A stretch of DNA of 64,000 nucleotides from assembly GCA_035048485.1 (NCBI GenBank), contig CM068592.1:40642045-40706044 (forward strand). The letters are read 5' to 3'. The notes below the pieces were generated by a model that worked only from the letters and a program-made list of their open reading frames with translations, ran no database searches and had not been told where the DNA came from. Every line of letters starts with the position of its first letter. Position 1 is the stretch's first letter. The stretch comes from Pteria penguin. Lineage: Eukaryota; Mollusca; Bivalvia; Pterioida; Pteriidae. The translations under genes were made by a program, and so were the position numbers. Positions 1 through 18,000 of the stretch are shown piece by piece.

Positions 1-3000
1 GTATATCCCATTACATCATTGTAGTATACCCCATTACATCATTGTAGTATATCCCATTACATCATTATAGTATATCCCATTACATCATTGTAGTATATCC
101 CATTACATCATTGTAGTATACAACATTACATTATTGTAGTATATCCCATTACATCATTGTAGTATATCCCATTACATCATTGTAGTATATCCCATTACAT
201 CATTGTAGTATATCTCATTACATCATTGTAGTATATCCCATTACATCATTGTAGTATATCCCATTACATCATTGTAGTATATCCCATTACATCATTGTAG
301 TATATCTCATTACATCATTGTAGTATATCTCATTACATCATTGTAGTATATACCATTACATCATTATAGTATGTCTCATTACATCACTGTAGTATATCCC
401 ATTACATCATTGTAGTATATCCCATTACATCACTGTTGTGTATCCCATTACATCATTATAGTATACCCCATTACATCATTGTAGTATATCCCATTACATC
501 ATTGTAGTATATCCCATTACATCATTGTAGTATATCCCATTACATCATTGTAGTATATCCCATTACATCATTGTAGTATATCCCATTACATCATTGTAGT
601 ATATCCCATTACATCATTGTAGTATATCCCATTACATCATTGTAGTATATCCCATTACATCATTGTAGTATATCTCATTACATCATTGTAGTATATCTCA
701 TTACATCATTGTAGTATATCCCATTACATCATTGTAGTATATCCCATTACATCATTGTAGTATATCCCATTACATCATTGTAGTATACCCCATTACATCA
801 TTGTAGTATATCTCACTACATCATTGTAGTATATCCCATTACATCATTGTAGTATATCTCATTACATCATTGTAGTATATCCCATTACATCATTGTAGTA
901 TATCCCATTACATCATTGTAGTATATCCCATTACATCATTGTAGTATATCCCATTACATCATTGTAGTATATCCCATTACATCATTGTAGTATACCCCAT
1001 TACATCATTGTAGTATATCTCATTACATCATTGTAGTATATCCCATTACATCATTGTAGTATACCCCATTACATCATTGTAGTATATCCCATTACATCAT
1101 TGTAGTATACACAATTACAACATTGTAGTATATCCTATTACATCATTGTAGTATATCCCATTACATCACTGTAGTATATCCCATTACATCATTGTAGTAT
1201 ACCCCATTACATCATTGTAGTATTCCCAATTACATCATTGTAGTATACCCCATTACATTATTGTAGTATATCCCATTACATTATTGTAGTATATCCCATT
1301 ACATCATTATATTATATCTCATTACATCATTGTAGTATATCCCATTACATCATTGTAGTATATCCCATTACATCATTGTAGTATATCCCATTACATCATT
1401 GTAGTATACCCCATTACATCATTGTAGTATATCCCATTACATCATTGTAGTATATCTCATTACATCATTACATCATTGTAGTATACCCCATTACATCATT
1501 GTAGTATATCCCATTACATCATTGTAGTATATCCCATTACATCATTGTAGTATATCTCACTACATCATTGTAGTATATCCCATTACATCATTGTAGTATA
1601 TCCCATTACATCATTGTAGTATATCCCATTACATCATTGTAGTATATCCCATTACATCATTGTAGTATATCCCATTACATCATTGTAGTATATCCCATTA
1701 CATCATTGTAGTATATCCCATTACATCATTGTAGTATACCCCATTACATCATTGTAGTATATCCCATTACATCATTGTAGTATATCCCATTACATCATTG
1801 TAGTATATCCCATTACATCATTGTAGTATATCCCATTACATCATTGTAGTATACCCCATTACATCATTGTAGTATATCCCATTACATCATTGTAGTATAT
1901 CCCATTACATCATTGTAGTATACCCTATTACATCATTGTAGTATACCCCATTACATCATTGTAGTATATCCCATTACATCATTGTAGTATATCCCATTAC
2001 ATCATTGTAGTATACCCCATTACATCATTGTAGTATATCCCATTACATCATTGTAGTATATCCCATTACATCATTGTAGTATATCCCATTACATCATTGT
2101 AGTATACCCCATTACATCATTGTAGTATATCCCATTACATCATTGTAGTATATCCCATTACATCATTGTAGTATATCCCATTACATCATTGTAGTATATC
2201 CCATTACATCATTGTAGTATATCCCATTACATCATTGTAGTATATCCCATTACATCATTGTAGTATACCCCATTACATCATTGTAGTATATCCCATTACA
2301 TCATTGTAGTATATCCCATTACATCATTGTAGTATATCCCATTACATCATTGTAGTATATCCCATTACATCATTGTAGTATATCTCATTACATCATCGTA
2401 GTATATCCCATTACATCATTATAGTATACCCCATTACATCATTGTAGTATATCCCATAACATCATTGTAGTATATCCCATTACATCATTGAAGTATATCC
2501 CATTACATCATTGTAGTATATCCCATTACATCATTGTAGTATATCCCATTACATCATTGTAGTATATCTCACTACATCATTGTAGTATATCCCATTACAT
2601 TATTGTAGTATATCCCATTACATGATTGTAGTATATCCCATTACATCATTGTAGTATATCCCATTACATCATTGTAGTATATCTCATCACAACATTGTAG
2701 TATATCCCATTACATCATTGTAGTATATCCCATTACATCATTGTAGTATACACCATTACATCATTGTAGTATATCCCATTACATCATTGTAGTATATCCC
2801 ATTACATCATTGTAGTATACCCCATTACACCCATTACATCATTGTAGTATATCCCATTACATCATTGTAGTATATCCCATTACATCATTGTAGTATATCT
2901 CATTACATCATCGTAGTATATCCCATTATATCACTGTAGTATATCCCATTACATCATTGTAGTATACCCCATTACATCATTGTAGTATATCCCATTACAT

Positions 3001-6000
3001 CATTGTAGTATATCCCATTACATCATTGTAGTATACCCCATTACATCATTGTAGTATATCCCATTATATCATTGTAGTATATCCCATTACATCATTGTAG
3101 TATATCCCATTACATCATTGTAGTATACCCCATTACATCATTGTAGTATATCGCATTACATCATTGTAGTATACCCCATTACATCATTGTAGTATACCCC
3201 ATTACATCATTGTAGTATACCCCATTACATCATTGTAGTATATCCCATTACATCATTGTAGTATATCCCATTACATCATTGTAGTATATCCCATTACATC
3301 ATTGTAGTATACCCCATTACATCATTGTAGTATATCCCATTACATCATTGTAGTATATCCCATTACATCATTGTAGTATATCCCATTACATCATTGTAGT
3401 ATATCCCATTACATCATTGTAGTATACCCCATTACATCACTGTAGTATATCCCATTACATCATTGTAGTATATTCCATTACATCATTGTAGTATACCCCA
3501 TTACATTATTGTAGTATACCCCATTACATCATTGTAGTATATCCCATTACATCATTGTAGTATATCCCATTACATCATTGTAGTATACCCTATTACATCA
3601 TTGTTGTATTCCCCATCACATCATTGTAGTATACCCCATTATATCATTGTAGTATATCCCATTACATCATTGTAGTATACCCCATTACATCATTATAGTA
3701 TATCCCATTACATCATTGTAGTATACCCCATTACATCAATGTAGTATATCCCATTACATCATTGTAGTATATCCCATTACATCATTGTAGTATACCCTTT
3801 TACATCATTGTAGTATATCCCATTACATCATTGTAGTATACCCCATTACATCATTGTAGTATATCTCATTACATCATTGTAGTATACCCCATTACATCAT
3901 TGTATTATATCCCATTACATCATTGTAGTATACCCCATTACATCATTGTAGTATATCCCATTACATCATTGTAGTATACCCCATTACATCATTGTAGTAT
4001 ATCCCATTACATCATTGTAGTATACCCCATTACATCATTGTAGTATTCCCCATTACATCATTGTAGCATATCCCATTACATCATGGTAGTATATCCCATT
4101 ACATCATTGCAGTATATCTCATTACATCATTGTAGTATATCCCTTTACATCATTGTAGTATATCCCATTACATCATTGTAGTATACCCCATTACATCATT
4201 GTAGTATATCCCATTACATCATTGTAGTATATCCCATTACATCATTGTAGTATACCCCATTACATCATTGTAGTATACCCCATTACATCATTGTAGTATA
4301 TCTCATTACATCATTACATCATTGTAGTATACCCCATTACATCATTGTAGTATATCCCATTACATCATTGTAGTATATCCCATTACATCATTGTAGTATA
4401 TCCCATTACATCATTGTAGTATATCCCATTACATCATTGTAGTATATCCCATTACATCATTGTAGTATATCTCACTACATCATTGTAGTATATCCCATTA
4501 CATCATTGTAGTATACCCCATTACATCATTGTAGTATACCCCATTACATCATTGTAGTATACCCCATTACATCATTGTAGTATATCTCATTACATCATTG
4601 TAGTATATCCCATTACATCATTGTAGTATATCCCATTACATCATTGTAGTATACCCCATTACATCATTGTAGTATATCCCATTACATCATTGTAGTATAT
4701 CCCATTACATCATTGTAGTATACCCCCATTACATCATTGTAGTATATCCCATTACATCATTGTAGTATATCCCATTACATCATTGTAGTATATCCCATTA
4801 CATCATTGTAGTATATCCCATTACATCATTGTAGTATATCCCATTACATCATTGTAGTATATCCCATTACATCATTGTAGTATATCCCATTACATCATTG
4901 TAGTATATCCCATTACATCATTGTAGTATATCCCATTACATCATTGTAGTATATCCCATTATATCATTGTAGTATATCCCATTACATCATTGTAGTATAT
5001 CCCATTACATCATTGTAGTATACCCCATTACATCATTATAGTATATTCCATTACATCATTGTAGTATACCCCATTACAACATTGTGGTATACCCCATTAC
5101 ATCATTGTAGTATACCCCATTACATCACTGTAGTATATCCCATTACATCATCGTAGTATATCCCATTACATCATTGTAGTATATCCCATTACATCATTGT
5201 AGTATACCCCATTACATCATTGTAGTATATCCCATTACATCATTATAGTATATCCCATTACATCATCGTAGTATATCCCATTACATCATTATAGTATATC
5301 CCATTACATCATTGTAGTATACCCCATTATATCATTGTAGTATATCCCATTACATCATTGTAGTATATTCCATTACATCATTGTAGTATATCCCATTACA
5401 TTATTGTAGTATACCCCATTACATCATTGTAGTATATCCCATTACATCATTGTAGTATATCCCATTACATCATTGTAGTATACCCTATTACATCATTGTT
5501 GTATTCCCCATCACATCATTGTAGTATACCCCATTATATCATTGTAGTATATCCCATTACATCATTGTAGTATACCCCATTACATCATTGTAGTATACCC
5601 CATTACATCATTGTAGTATATCCCATTACAACATTGTAGTATACCCCATTACATCATTGTAGTATATCCCATTACAACATTGTAGTATACCCCATTACAT
5701 CATTGTAGTATATCCCATTACATCATTGTAGTATATCCCTTTACATCATTGTAGTATATCCCATTACATTATTGTAGTATACCCCGTTACATCGTTGTAG
5801 TATACCCCATTACATCATTGTAGTATATCCCTTTACATCATTGTAGTATATCCCATTACATCATTGTAGTATATCTCATTACATCATTGTAGTATACCCC
5901 ATTATATCATTGTAGTATATCCCATTACATCATTGTAGTATACCCCATTACATGATTGTAGTATATCCCATTACATCATTGTAGTATATCTCATTACATC

Positions 6001-9000
6001 ATTGTAGTATATCCCATTACATCATTGTAGTATACCCCATTACATCATTGTAGTATACCGCATTACATCATTGTAGTATATCCCATTACATTATTGTAGT
6101 ATACCCCATTGCATCGTTGTAGTATACCCCATTACATCATTGTAGTATATCCCATTACATCAATGTAGTATATCCCATTACAGCATTGTAGTATATCCCA
6201 TTACATCATTGTAGTATACCCCATTACATCATTGTAGTATACCCCATTACATCATTGTAGTATATCCCATTACATCATTGTAGTATACCCCAATACATCA
6301 TTGTAGTATATCCCATTACATCATTGTAGTATATCCCATTACATTATGTAGTATATCTCATTACATCATTGTAGTATACCCCATTACATCATTGTAGTAT
6401 ATCCCATTACATCATTGTAGTATACCCCATTACATCATTGTAGTATACCCCATTACATCATTGTAGTATATCCCATTAAAACATTGTAGTATACCCCATT
6501 ACATCATTGTAGTATACCCCATTACATCATTGTAGTATATCCCAATACAACATTGTAGTATACCCCATTACATCATTGTAGTATATCCCATTACATCATT
6601 GTAGTATATCCCATTACATCATTGTAGTATATCCCATTACATTATTGTAGTATACCCCATTACATCGTTGTAGTATACCCCATTACATCATTGTAGTATA
6701 TCCCATTACATCATTGTAGTATATCCTATTACATCATTGTAGTATATCCCATTACATCATTGTAGTATATCCCATTACATCATTGTAGTATATCCCATTA
6801 CATCATTGTAGTATATCCCATTACATCATTGTAGTATATCCCATTACATCATTGTAGTATACCCCATTACATCATTGTAGTATATCCCATTATATCATTG
6901 TAGTATATCCCATTACATCATTGTAGTATATCCCATTACATCACTGTAGTATATCCCATTACATCATTGTAGTATACCCCATTACATCATTGTAGTATAC
7001 CCCATTACATCATTGTAGTATATCCCTTTACATCATTGTAGTATATCCCATTACATCATTGTAGTATATCCCATTACATCATTGTAGTATACCCCATTAC
7101 ATCATTGTAGTATATCCCATTACATCATTGTAGTATATCCCATTACATCATTGTAGTATACCCCATTACATCATTGTAGTATATCCCATTACATCATTGT
7201 AGTATACCCCATTACATCATTGTAGTATATCCCTTTACATCATTGTAGTATATCCCATTACATCATTGTAGTATACCCCATTACATCATTGTAGTATATC
7301 CCATTACATCATTGTAGTATATCCTATTACATCATTGTAGTATATCCCATTACATCATTGTAGTATACCCCATTACATCATTGTAGTATATCCCATTACA
7401 TCATTGTAGTATATCCCATTACATCATTGTAGTATACCCCATTACATCATTGTAGTATATCCCATTACATCATTGTAGTATAACCCATTACATCATTGTA
7501 GTATATCCCATTACATCATTGTAGTATATCCCATTACATCATTGTAGTATATCCCATTACATCATTGTAGTATACCCCATTACATCATTGTAGTATATCC
7601 CATTACATCATTGTAGTATATCCCATTACATCATTGTAGTATATCCCATTACATCATTGTAGTATATCCTATTACATCATTGTAGTATACCCAATTACAT
7701 CATTGTAGTATATCCCATTACATCATTGTAGTATATCCCATTACATCATTGTAGTATATCCCTTTACATCATTGTAGTATATCCCATTACATCATTGTAG
7801 TATATCCCATTACATCATTGTAGTATATCCCATTACATCATTGTAGTATACTCCATTACATCATTGTAGTATATCCCATTACATCATTGTAGTATATCCT
7901 ATTACATCATTGTAGTATATCCCATTACATCATTGTAGTATACCCCATTACATCATTGTAGTATATCCCATTACATCATTGTAGTATATCCCATTACATC
8001 ACTGTAGTACATCCCATTACATCATTGTAGAATATCCCATTACATCATTGTAGTATACCCCATTACATCATTGTAGTATAACCCATTACATCATTGTAGT
8101 ATATCCCATTACATCATTGTAGTATATCCCATTACAGCATTGTAGTATACCCCATTACATCATTGTAGTATATCCCATTACATCATTGTAGTATATCCTA
8201 TTACATCATTGTAGTATATCCCATTACATCATTGTAGTATACCCCATTACATCATTGTAGTATACCCCATTACGTCATTGTAGTATATCCCATTACATCA
8301 TTGTAGTATATCCCATAACGTCATTGTAGTATACCCCATTACATCATTGTAGTATATCCCATTACATCATTGTAGTATACCCCATTACATCTTTGTAGTA
8401 TATCCCATTACATCATTGTAGTATACCCCATTACATCATTGTAGTATATCCCATTACATCATTGTAGTATATCCTATTACATCATTGTAGTATATCCCAT
8501 TACATCATTGTAGTATACCCCATTACATCATTGTAGTATATCCCATTACATCATTGTAGTATATCCCTTTACATCACTGTAGTATATCCCATTACATCAT
8601 TGTAGTATATCCCATTACATCATTGTAGTATACCCCATTACATCATTGTAGTATATCCCATTACATCATTGTAGTATATCCCATTACATCATTGTAGTAT
8701 ACCCCATTACATCTTTGTAGTATATCCCATTACATCATTGTAGTATACCCCATTACATCATTGTAGTATATCCCATTACATCATTGTAGTATATCCTATT
8801 ATATCATTGTAGTATATCCCATTACATCATTGTAGTATACCCCATTACATCATTGTAGTATATCCCATTACATCATTGTAGTATACCCCATTACATCATT
8901 GTAGTATATCCCATTACATCATTGTAGTATACCCCATTACATCATTGTAGTATATCCCATTACATCATTGTAGTATATCCTATTACATCATTGTAGTATA

Positions 9001-12000
9001 TCCCATTACATCATTGTAGTATATCCCATTACATCATTGTAGTATACCCCATTACATCATTGTAGTATACCGCATTACATCATTGTAGTATATCCCATTA
9101 CATCATTGTAGTATACCCCATTACATCATTGTAGTATACCCCATTACATCATTGTAGTATATCCCATTACATCATTGTAGTATATCCCATTACATCATTG
9201 TAGTATATCCCATTACATCATTGTAGTATACCCCATTACATCATTGTAGTATACCCCATTACATCATTGTAGTATATCCCATTACATCATTGTAGTATAC
9301 CCCATTACATCATTGTAGTATATCCCATTACATCATTGTAGTATATCCCATTACATCATTGTAGTATATCCCATTACATCATTGTAGTATACCCCATTAC
9401 ATCATTGTAGTATATCCCATTACATCATTGTAGTATACCCCATTACATCATTGTAGTATACCCCATTACATCATTGTAGTATATCCCATTACATCATTGT
9501 AGTATATCCCATTACATCATTGTAGTATACCCCATTACATCATTGTAGTATATCCCATTACATCATTGTAGTATACCCCATTACATCATTGTAGTATATC
9601 CCATTACATCATTGTAGTATATCCCATTACATCATTGTAGTATATCCCATTACATTATTGTAGTATACCCCATTACATCGTTGTAGTATACCCCATTACA
9701 TCATTGTAGTATATCCCTTTACATCATTGTAGTATATCCCATTACATCATTGTAGTATATCCCATTACATCATTGTAGTATACCCCATTACATCATTGTA
9801 GTATATCCCATTACATCATTGTAGTATATCCTATTACATCATTGTAGTATATCCCATTACATCATTGTAGTATATCCCATTACATCATTGTAGTATATCC
9901 CATTACATCATTGTAGTATATCCCATTACATCATTGTAGTATATCCCATTACATCATTGTAGTATACCCCATTACATCATTGTAGTATATCCCATTACAT
10001 CATTGTAGTATATCCCATTACATCATTGTAGTATATCCCATTACATCACTGTAGTATATCCCATTACATCATTGTAGTATACCCCATTACATCATTGTAG
10101 TATACCCCATTACATCATTGTAGTATATCCCTTTACATCATTGTAGTATATTACATTACATCATTGTAGTATATCCCATTACATCATTGTAGTATACCCC
10201 ATTACATCATTGTAGTATATCCCATTACATCATTGTAGTATATCCCATTACATCATTGTAGTATACCCCATTACATCATTGTAGTATATCCAATTACATC
10301 ATTGTAGTATACCCCATTACATCATTGTAGTATATCCCATTACATCATTGTAGTATATCCCATTACATCATTGTAGTATACCCCATTACATCATTGTAGT
10401 ATATCCCATTACATCATTGTAGTATATCCCATTACATCATTGTAGTATATCCCATTACATCATTGTAGTATATCCCATTACATCATTGTAGTATATCCCA
10501 TTACATCATTGTAGTATATCCCATTACATCATTGTAGTATATCCCATTACATCATTATAGTATATCCCATTACATCATTGTTGTAGTATACCCCATTACA
10601 TCATTGTAGTATATCCCATTACATCATTGTAGTATATCCCATTACATCATTGTAGTATATCCCATTACATCATTGTAGTATATCCAATTACATCATTGTA
10701 GTATATCCCATTACATCATTGTAGTATATCCCATTACATCATTGTAGTATATCCCATTACATCATTGTAGTATATCCCATTACATCATTGTAGTATATCC
10801 CATTACATCATTGTAGTATAACCCATTACATCATTGTAGTATATCCCATTACATCATTGTAGTATATCCCTTTACATCATTGTAGTATATCCTATACAGC
10901 ATTGTAGTATACCCCATTACATCATTGTAGTATATCCCATTACATCATTGTAGTATATCCTATTACATCATTGTAGTATATCCCATTACATCATTGTAGT
11001 ATACCCCATTAGATCATTGTAGTATACCCCATTACATCATTGTAGTATATCCCATTACATCATTGTAGTATATCCCATAACGTCATTGTAGTATACCCCA
11101 TTACATCATTGTAGTATATCCCATTACATCATTGTAGTATACCCCATTACATCTTTGTAGTATATCCCATTACATCATTGTAGTATACCCCATTACATCA
11201 TTGTAGTATTCCCCATTACATCATTGTAGTATACCCCATTACATCATTATAGTATATCCCATTACATCATTGTAGTATATCCCATGACATCATTGTAGTA
11301 TATCCCATTACATCATTATTGTATACCCCATTTCATCATTGTAGTATACCCCATTACATCATTGTAGTATACCCCATTACATCATTGTAGTATACACCAT
11401 TACATCATTGTAGTATACCCCATTACATCATTGTAGTATATCCCATTACATCATTGTAGTATATCCCATTACATCATTGTAGTATATCCCATTACATCAT
11501 TGTAGTATATCCCATTACATCATTGTAGTATACCCCATTACATCATTATTGTATACCCCATTTCATCATTGTAGTATACCCCATTACATCATTGTAGTAT
11601 ACCCCATTACATCATTGTAGTATACCCCATTACATCATTGTAGTATATCTCATTAGACTGTCGTATATCCCGTTACATCGATGTAGTATATCCCATTACA
11701 TCATTGTAGTATATCCCATTACATCATTGTAGTATATCTCATTACATCATTGTAGTATACCCCATTACATCATTATAGTATATCCCATTACATTATGTAG
11801 TATATCTCATTACATCATTGTAGTATACCCCATTACATCATTGTAGTATATCCCATTACATCATTGTAGTATATCCCATTACATCACTGTAGTATACCCC
11901 ATTACATCATTGTAGTATATCCCATTACATCATTGTAGTATATTCCATTACATCATTGTAGTATATCCCATTACATTATTATAGTATATTCCATTACATC

Positions 12001-15000
12001 ATTGTAGTATATCCCATTACATCATTGTAGTATACCCCATTACATCATTGTAGTATATCCCATTACATCATTGTAATATATCCCATTACATCATTGTAGT
12101 ATATCCCATTACATCATTGTAGTATATCCTATTACATCATTGTAGTATATCCCATTACATCATTGTAGTATACCCAATTACATCATTGTAGTATATCCCA
12201 TTACATCATTGTAGTATATCCCATTACATCATTGTAGTATACCCCATTACATCATTGTAGTATATCCCATTACATCATTGTAGTATACCCCATTACATCA
12301 TTGTAGTATATCCCATTACATCATTGTAGTATATTCCATTACATCATTGTAGTATATCCCATTACATCATTGTAGTATATCCCATTACATCATTGTAGTA
12401 TATCCCATTACATCATTGTAGTATATCCTATTACATCATTGTAGTATACCCAATTACATCATTGTAGTATATCCCATTACATCATTGTAGTATATCCCAT
12501 TACATCATTGTAGTATATCCCTTTACATCATTGTAGTATATCCCATTACATCATTGTAGTATATCCCATTACATCATTGTAGTATATCCCATTACATCAT
12601 TGTAGTATACTCCATTACATCATTGTAGTATATCCCATTACATCATTGTGGTATATCCTATTACATCATTGTAGTATATCCCATTACATCATTGTAGTAT
12701 ACCCCATTACATCATTGTAGTATATCCCATTACATCATTGTAGTATATCCCATTACATCACTGTAGTACATCCCATTACATCATTGTAGAATATCCCATT
12801 ACATCATTGTAGTATACCCCATTACATCATTGTAGTATAACCCATTACATCATTGTAGTATATCCCATTACATCATTGTAGTATATCCCATTACAGCATT
12901 GTAGTATACCCCATTACATCATTGTAGTATATCCCATTACATCATTGTAGTATATCCTATTACATCATTGTAGTATATCCCATTACATCATTGTAGTATA
13001 CCCCATTACATAATTGTAGTATACCCCATTACGTCATTGTAGTATATCCCATTACATCATTGTAGTATATCCCATAACGTCATTGTAGTATACCCCATTA
13101 CATCAATGTAGTATATCCCATTAGATCATTGTAGTATATCCTATTACATCATTGTAGTATATCCCATTACATCATTGTAGTATACCCCATTACATCATTG
13201 TAGTATATCCCATTACATCATTGTAGTATATCCCTTTACATCACTGTAGTATATCCCATTACATCATTGTAGTATATCCCATTACATCATTGTAGTATAC
13301 CCCATTACATCATTGTAGTATATCCTATTACATCATTGTAGTATATCCCATTACATCATTGTAGTATACCCCATTACATCTTTGTAGTATATCCCATTAC
13401 ATCATTGTAGTATACCCCATTACATCATTGTAGTATATCCCATTACATCATTGTAGTATATCCTATTATATCATTGTAGTATATCCCATTACATCATTGT
13501 AGTATACCCCATTACATCATTGTAGTATATCCCATTACATCATTGTAGTATACCCCATTACATCATTGTAGTATATCCCATTACATCATTGTAGTATATC
13601 CTATTACATCATTGTAGTATATCCCATTACATCATTGTAGTATACCCCATTACATCATTGTAGTATATCCCATTACATCATTGTAGTATATCCCATTATA
13701 TCACTGTAGTATATCCCATTACATCATTGTAGTATATCCCATTACATCCTTGTAGTATACCCCATTACATCATTGTAGTATATCCCATTACATCATTGTA
13801 GTATATCCCTTTACATCATTGTAGTATATCCTATACAGCATTGTAGTATACCCCATTACATCATTGTAGTATATCCCATTACATCATTGTAGTATATCCT
13901 ATTACATCATTGTAGTATATCCCATTACATCATTGTAGTATACCCCATTAGATCATTGTAGTATACCCCATTACATCATTGTAGTATATCCCATTACATC
14001 ATTGTAGTATATCCCATAACGTCATTGTAGTATACCCCATTACATCATTGTAGTATATCCCATTACATCATTGTAGTATACCCCATTACATCTTTGTAGT
14101 ATATCCCATTACATCATTGTAGTATACCCCATTACATCATTGTAGTATTCTCCATTACATCATTGTAGTATACCCCATTACATCATTATAGTATATCCCA
14201 TTACATCATTGTAGTATATCCCATTACATCATTGTAGTATACCCCATTACATCATTATAGTATACCCCATTTCATCATTGTAGTATACCCCATTACATCA
14301 TTGTAGTATACCCCATTACATCATTGTAGTATACCGCATTACATCATTGTAGTATATCTCATTAGACTGTCGTATATCCCGTTACATCATTGTAGTATAT
14401 CCCATTACATCATTGTAGTATACCCCATTATATCATTGTAGAGTACTCCATTACATCATTGTAGTATATCCCATAAGATCATTGTAGTATACCCCATTAC
14501 ATCATTGTAGTATACCCCACTACATCATTGTAGTATATCCCATTGCATCATTGTAGTATACCCCATTACATCATTATAGGATACCCCATTACATCATTGT
14601 AGTATATCCCATTACATCATTGTAGTATACCCCATTACATCATTGTACTATATCCCATTACATCATTGTACTATATCCCATTACATCATTATAGTATACC
14701 CCTTTACATCATTGTAGTATTCCCCATTACATCATTGTAGTATATCCCATTACATCATTGTAGTATACCCCATTACATCATTGTAGTATATCCCATTACA
14801 TCATTGTAGTATATCCCATTACATCATTGTAGTATATCCCATTACATCATTGTAGTATACCCTATTACATCATGGTAGTATACCCCATTACATCATTGTA
14901 GTACATACCATTACATCATTGTAGTATATCCCATTACATCATTGTAGTATACCCCATTACATCATTGTAGTATATCCCATTACATCATTGTAGTATATCC

Positions 15001-18000
15001 CATTACATCATTGTAGTATATCCCATTATATCATTGTAGTAGATCCCATTACATCATTGTAGTATATTCCATTACATCATTATAGTATATCCCATTACAT
15101 CATTGTAATATATCCCATTACATCATTGTAGTATACCCCATTACATCATTGTAGTATATCTCATTACATCATTGTAGTATATCCCATTACATCATTGTAG
15201 TATATCCCATTACATCATTGTAGTATACCCCATTACATCATTGTAGTATATCCCATTACATCATTGTAGTATATCCCATTACATCATTGTAGTATATCTC
15301 ATTACATCATTGTAGTATACCCCATTACATCATTGTTGTATACCCCATTACATCATTGTAGTATATCTCATTACATCATTGTAGTATATCCCATTACATC
15401 ATTGTAGTATATCCCATTACATCATTGTAGTATATCCCATTACATCATTGTAGTATATCCCATTACATCATTGTAGTATATCCCATTACATCATTGTAGT
15501 ATACCCCATTACATCATTGTAGTATATCCCATTACATCATTATAGTATTCCCCATTACATCATTGTAGTATATCCCATTACATCATTGTAGTATACCCCA
15601 TTACATCATTGTAGTATATCCCATTACATCATTGTAGTATATCCCATTACATCATTGTAGTATATTCCATTACATCATTATAGTATATCTCATTACATCA
15701 CTGTAGTATATCCCATTACATCATTGTAGTATATCCCATTACATCATTGTAGTATATCCCATTACATCATTGTAGTATACCCCATTACATCATTGTAGTA
15801 TATCCCATTACATCATTGTAGTATATCCCATTACATCATTGTAGTATATCCCATTACATCATTGTAGTATATCCCATTACATCATTGTAGTATATCCCAT
15901 TACATCATTGTAGTATATCCGATTACATCATTGTAGTATATCCCATTACATCATTGTAGTATATCCCATTACATCATTGTAGTATATCCCATTACATCAT
16001 TGTAGTATATCCCATTACATCATTGTAGTATATCTCATTACATCATTGTAGTATATCCCATTACATCATTGTAGTATACCCCATTACATCATTGTAGTAT
16101 ATCCCATTACATCATTGTAGTATATCCCATTACATCATTGTAGTATACCCCATTACATCATTGTAGTATATCCCATTACATCATTGTAGTATATCCCATT
16201 ACATCATTGTAGTATATCCCATTACATCATTGTAGTATATCCCATTACATCATTGTAGTATATCCCATTACATCATTGTAGTATACCCCATTACATCATT
16301 GTAGTATACCCCATTACATCATTGTAGTATACCCCATTACATCATTGTAGTATATCCCATTACATCATTGTAGTATATCCCATTACATCATTGTAGTATA
16401 CCCCATTACATCATTGTAGTATATCCCATTACATCATTGTAGTATATCCCATTACATCATTGTAGTATATCCCATTACATCATTGTAGTATACCCCATTA
16501 CATCATTGTAGTATATCCCATTACATCATTGTAGTATATCCCATTACATCATTGTAGTATATCCCATTACATCATTGTAGTATATCCCATTACATCATTG
16601 TAGTATACCACATTACATCATTGTAGTATACCCCATTACATCATTGTAGTATATCCCATTACATCATTGTAGTATATCCCATTACATCATTGTAGTATAT
16701 CCCATTACATCATTGTAGTATACCCCATTACATCATTGTAGTATATCCCATTACATCATTGTAGTATATCCCATTACATCATTGTAGTATATCCCATTAC
16801 ATCATTGTAGTATATCCCATTACATCATTGTAGTATATCCCATTACATCATTGTAGTATATCCCATTACATCATTGTAGTATATCCCATTACATCATTGT
16901 AGTATATCCCATTACATCATTGTAGTATACCCCATTACATCATTGTAGTATAACCCATTACATCATTGTAGTATATCCCATTACATCATTGTAGTATATC
17001 CCATTACATCATTGTAGTATATCCCATTACATCATTGTAGTATATCCCATTACATCATTGTAGTATATCCCATTACATCATTGTAGTATATCCCATTACA
17101 TCATTGTAGTATATCCCATTACATCATTGTAGTATATCCCATTACATCATTATAGTATATCCCATTACATCATTGTAGTATATCCCATTACATCATTGTA
17201 GTATATCCCATTACATCATTGTAGTATATCCCATTACATCATTGTAGTATACCCCATTACATCATTGTAGTATATCCCATTACATCATTGTAGTATATAC
17301 CCCATTACATCATTGTAGTATATCCCATTACATCATTGTAGTATACCCCATTACATCATTGTAGTATATCCCATTACATCATTGTAGTATATCCCATTAC
17401 ATCATTGTAGTATATCCCATTACATCATTGTAGTATATCCCATTACATCATTGTAGTATATCCCATTACATCATTGTAGTATATCCCATTACATCATTGT
17501 AGTATACCCCATTACATCATTGTAGTATATCCCATTACATCATTGTAGTATATCCCATTACATCATTGTAGTATATCCCATTACATCATTGTAGTATATC
17601 CCATTACATCATTGTAGTATATCCCATTACATCATTATAGTATATCTCATTACATCATTGTAGTATATCCCATTACATCATTGTATTATACCCTATTACA
17701 TCATTGTAGTATATCCCATTACATCATTGTAGTATACCCCATTACATCATTGTAGTATATCCCATTACATCATTGTAGTATATCTCATTAAATCATTGTA
17801 GTATATCTCATTACATCATTGTAGTATATCCCATTACATCATTATAGTATATCTCATTACATAATGATAGTATATCCCATTACATCATTGTAGTATATCC
17901 CATTACATCATTGTAGTATATTCCATTACATCACTGTAGCATACCCCATTACATCATTGTAGTATACCCCATTACATCATTGTAGTATACCCAATTACAT

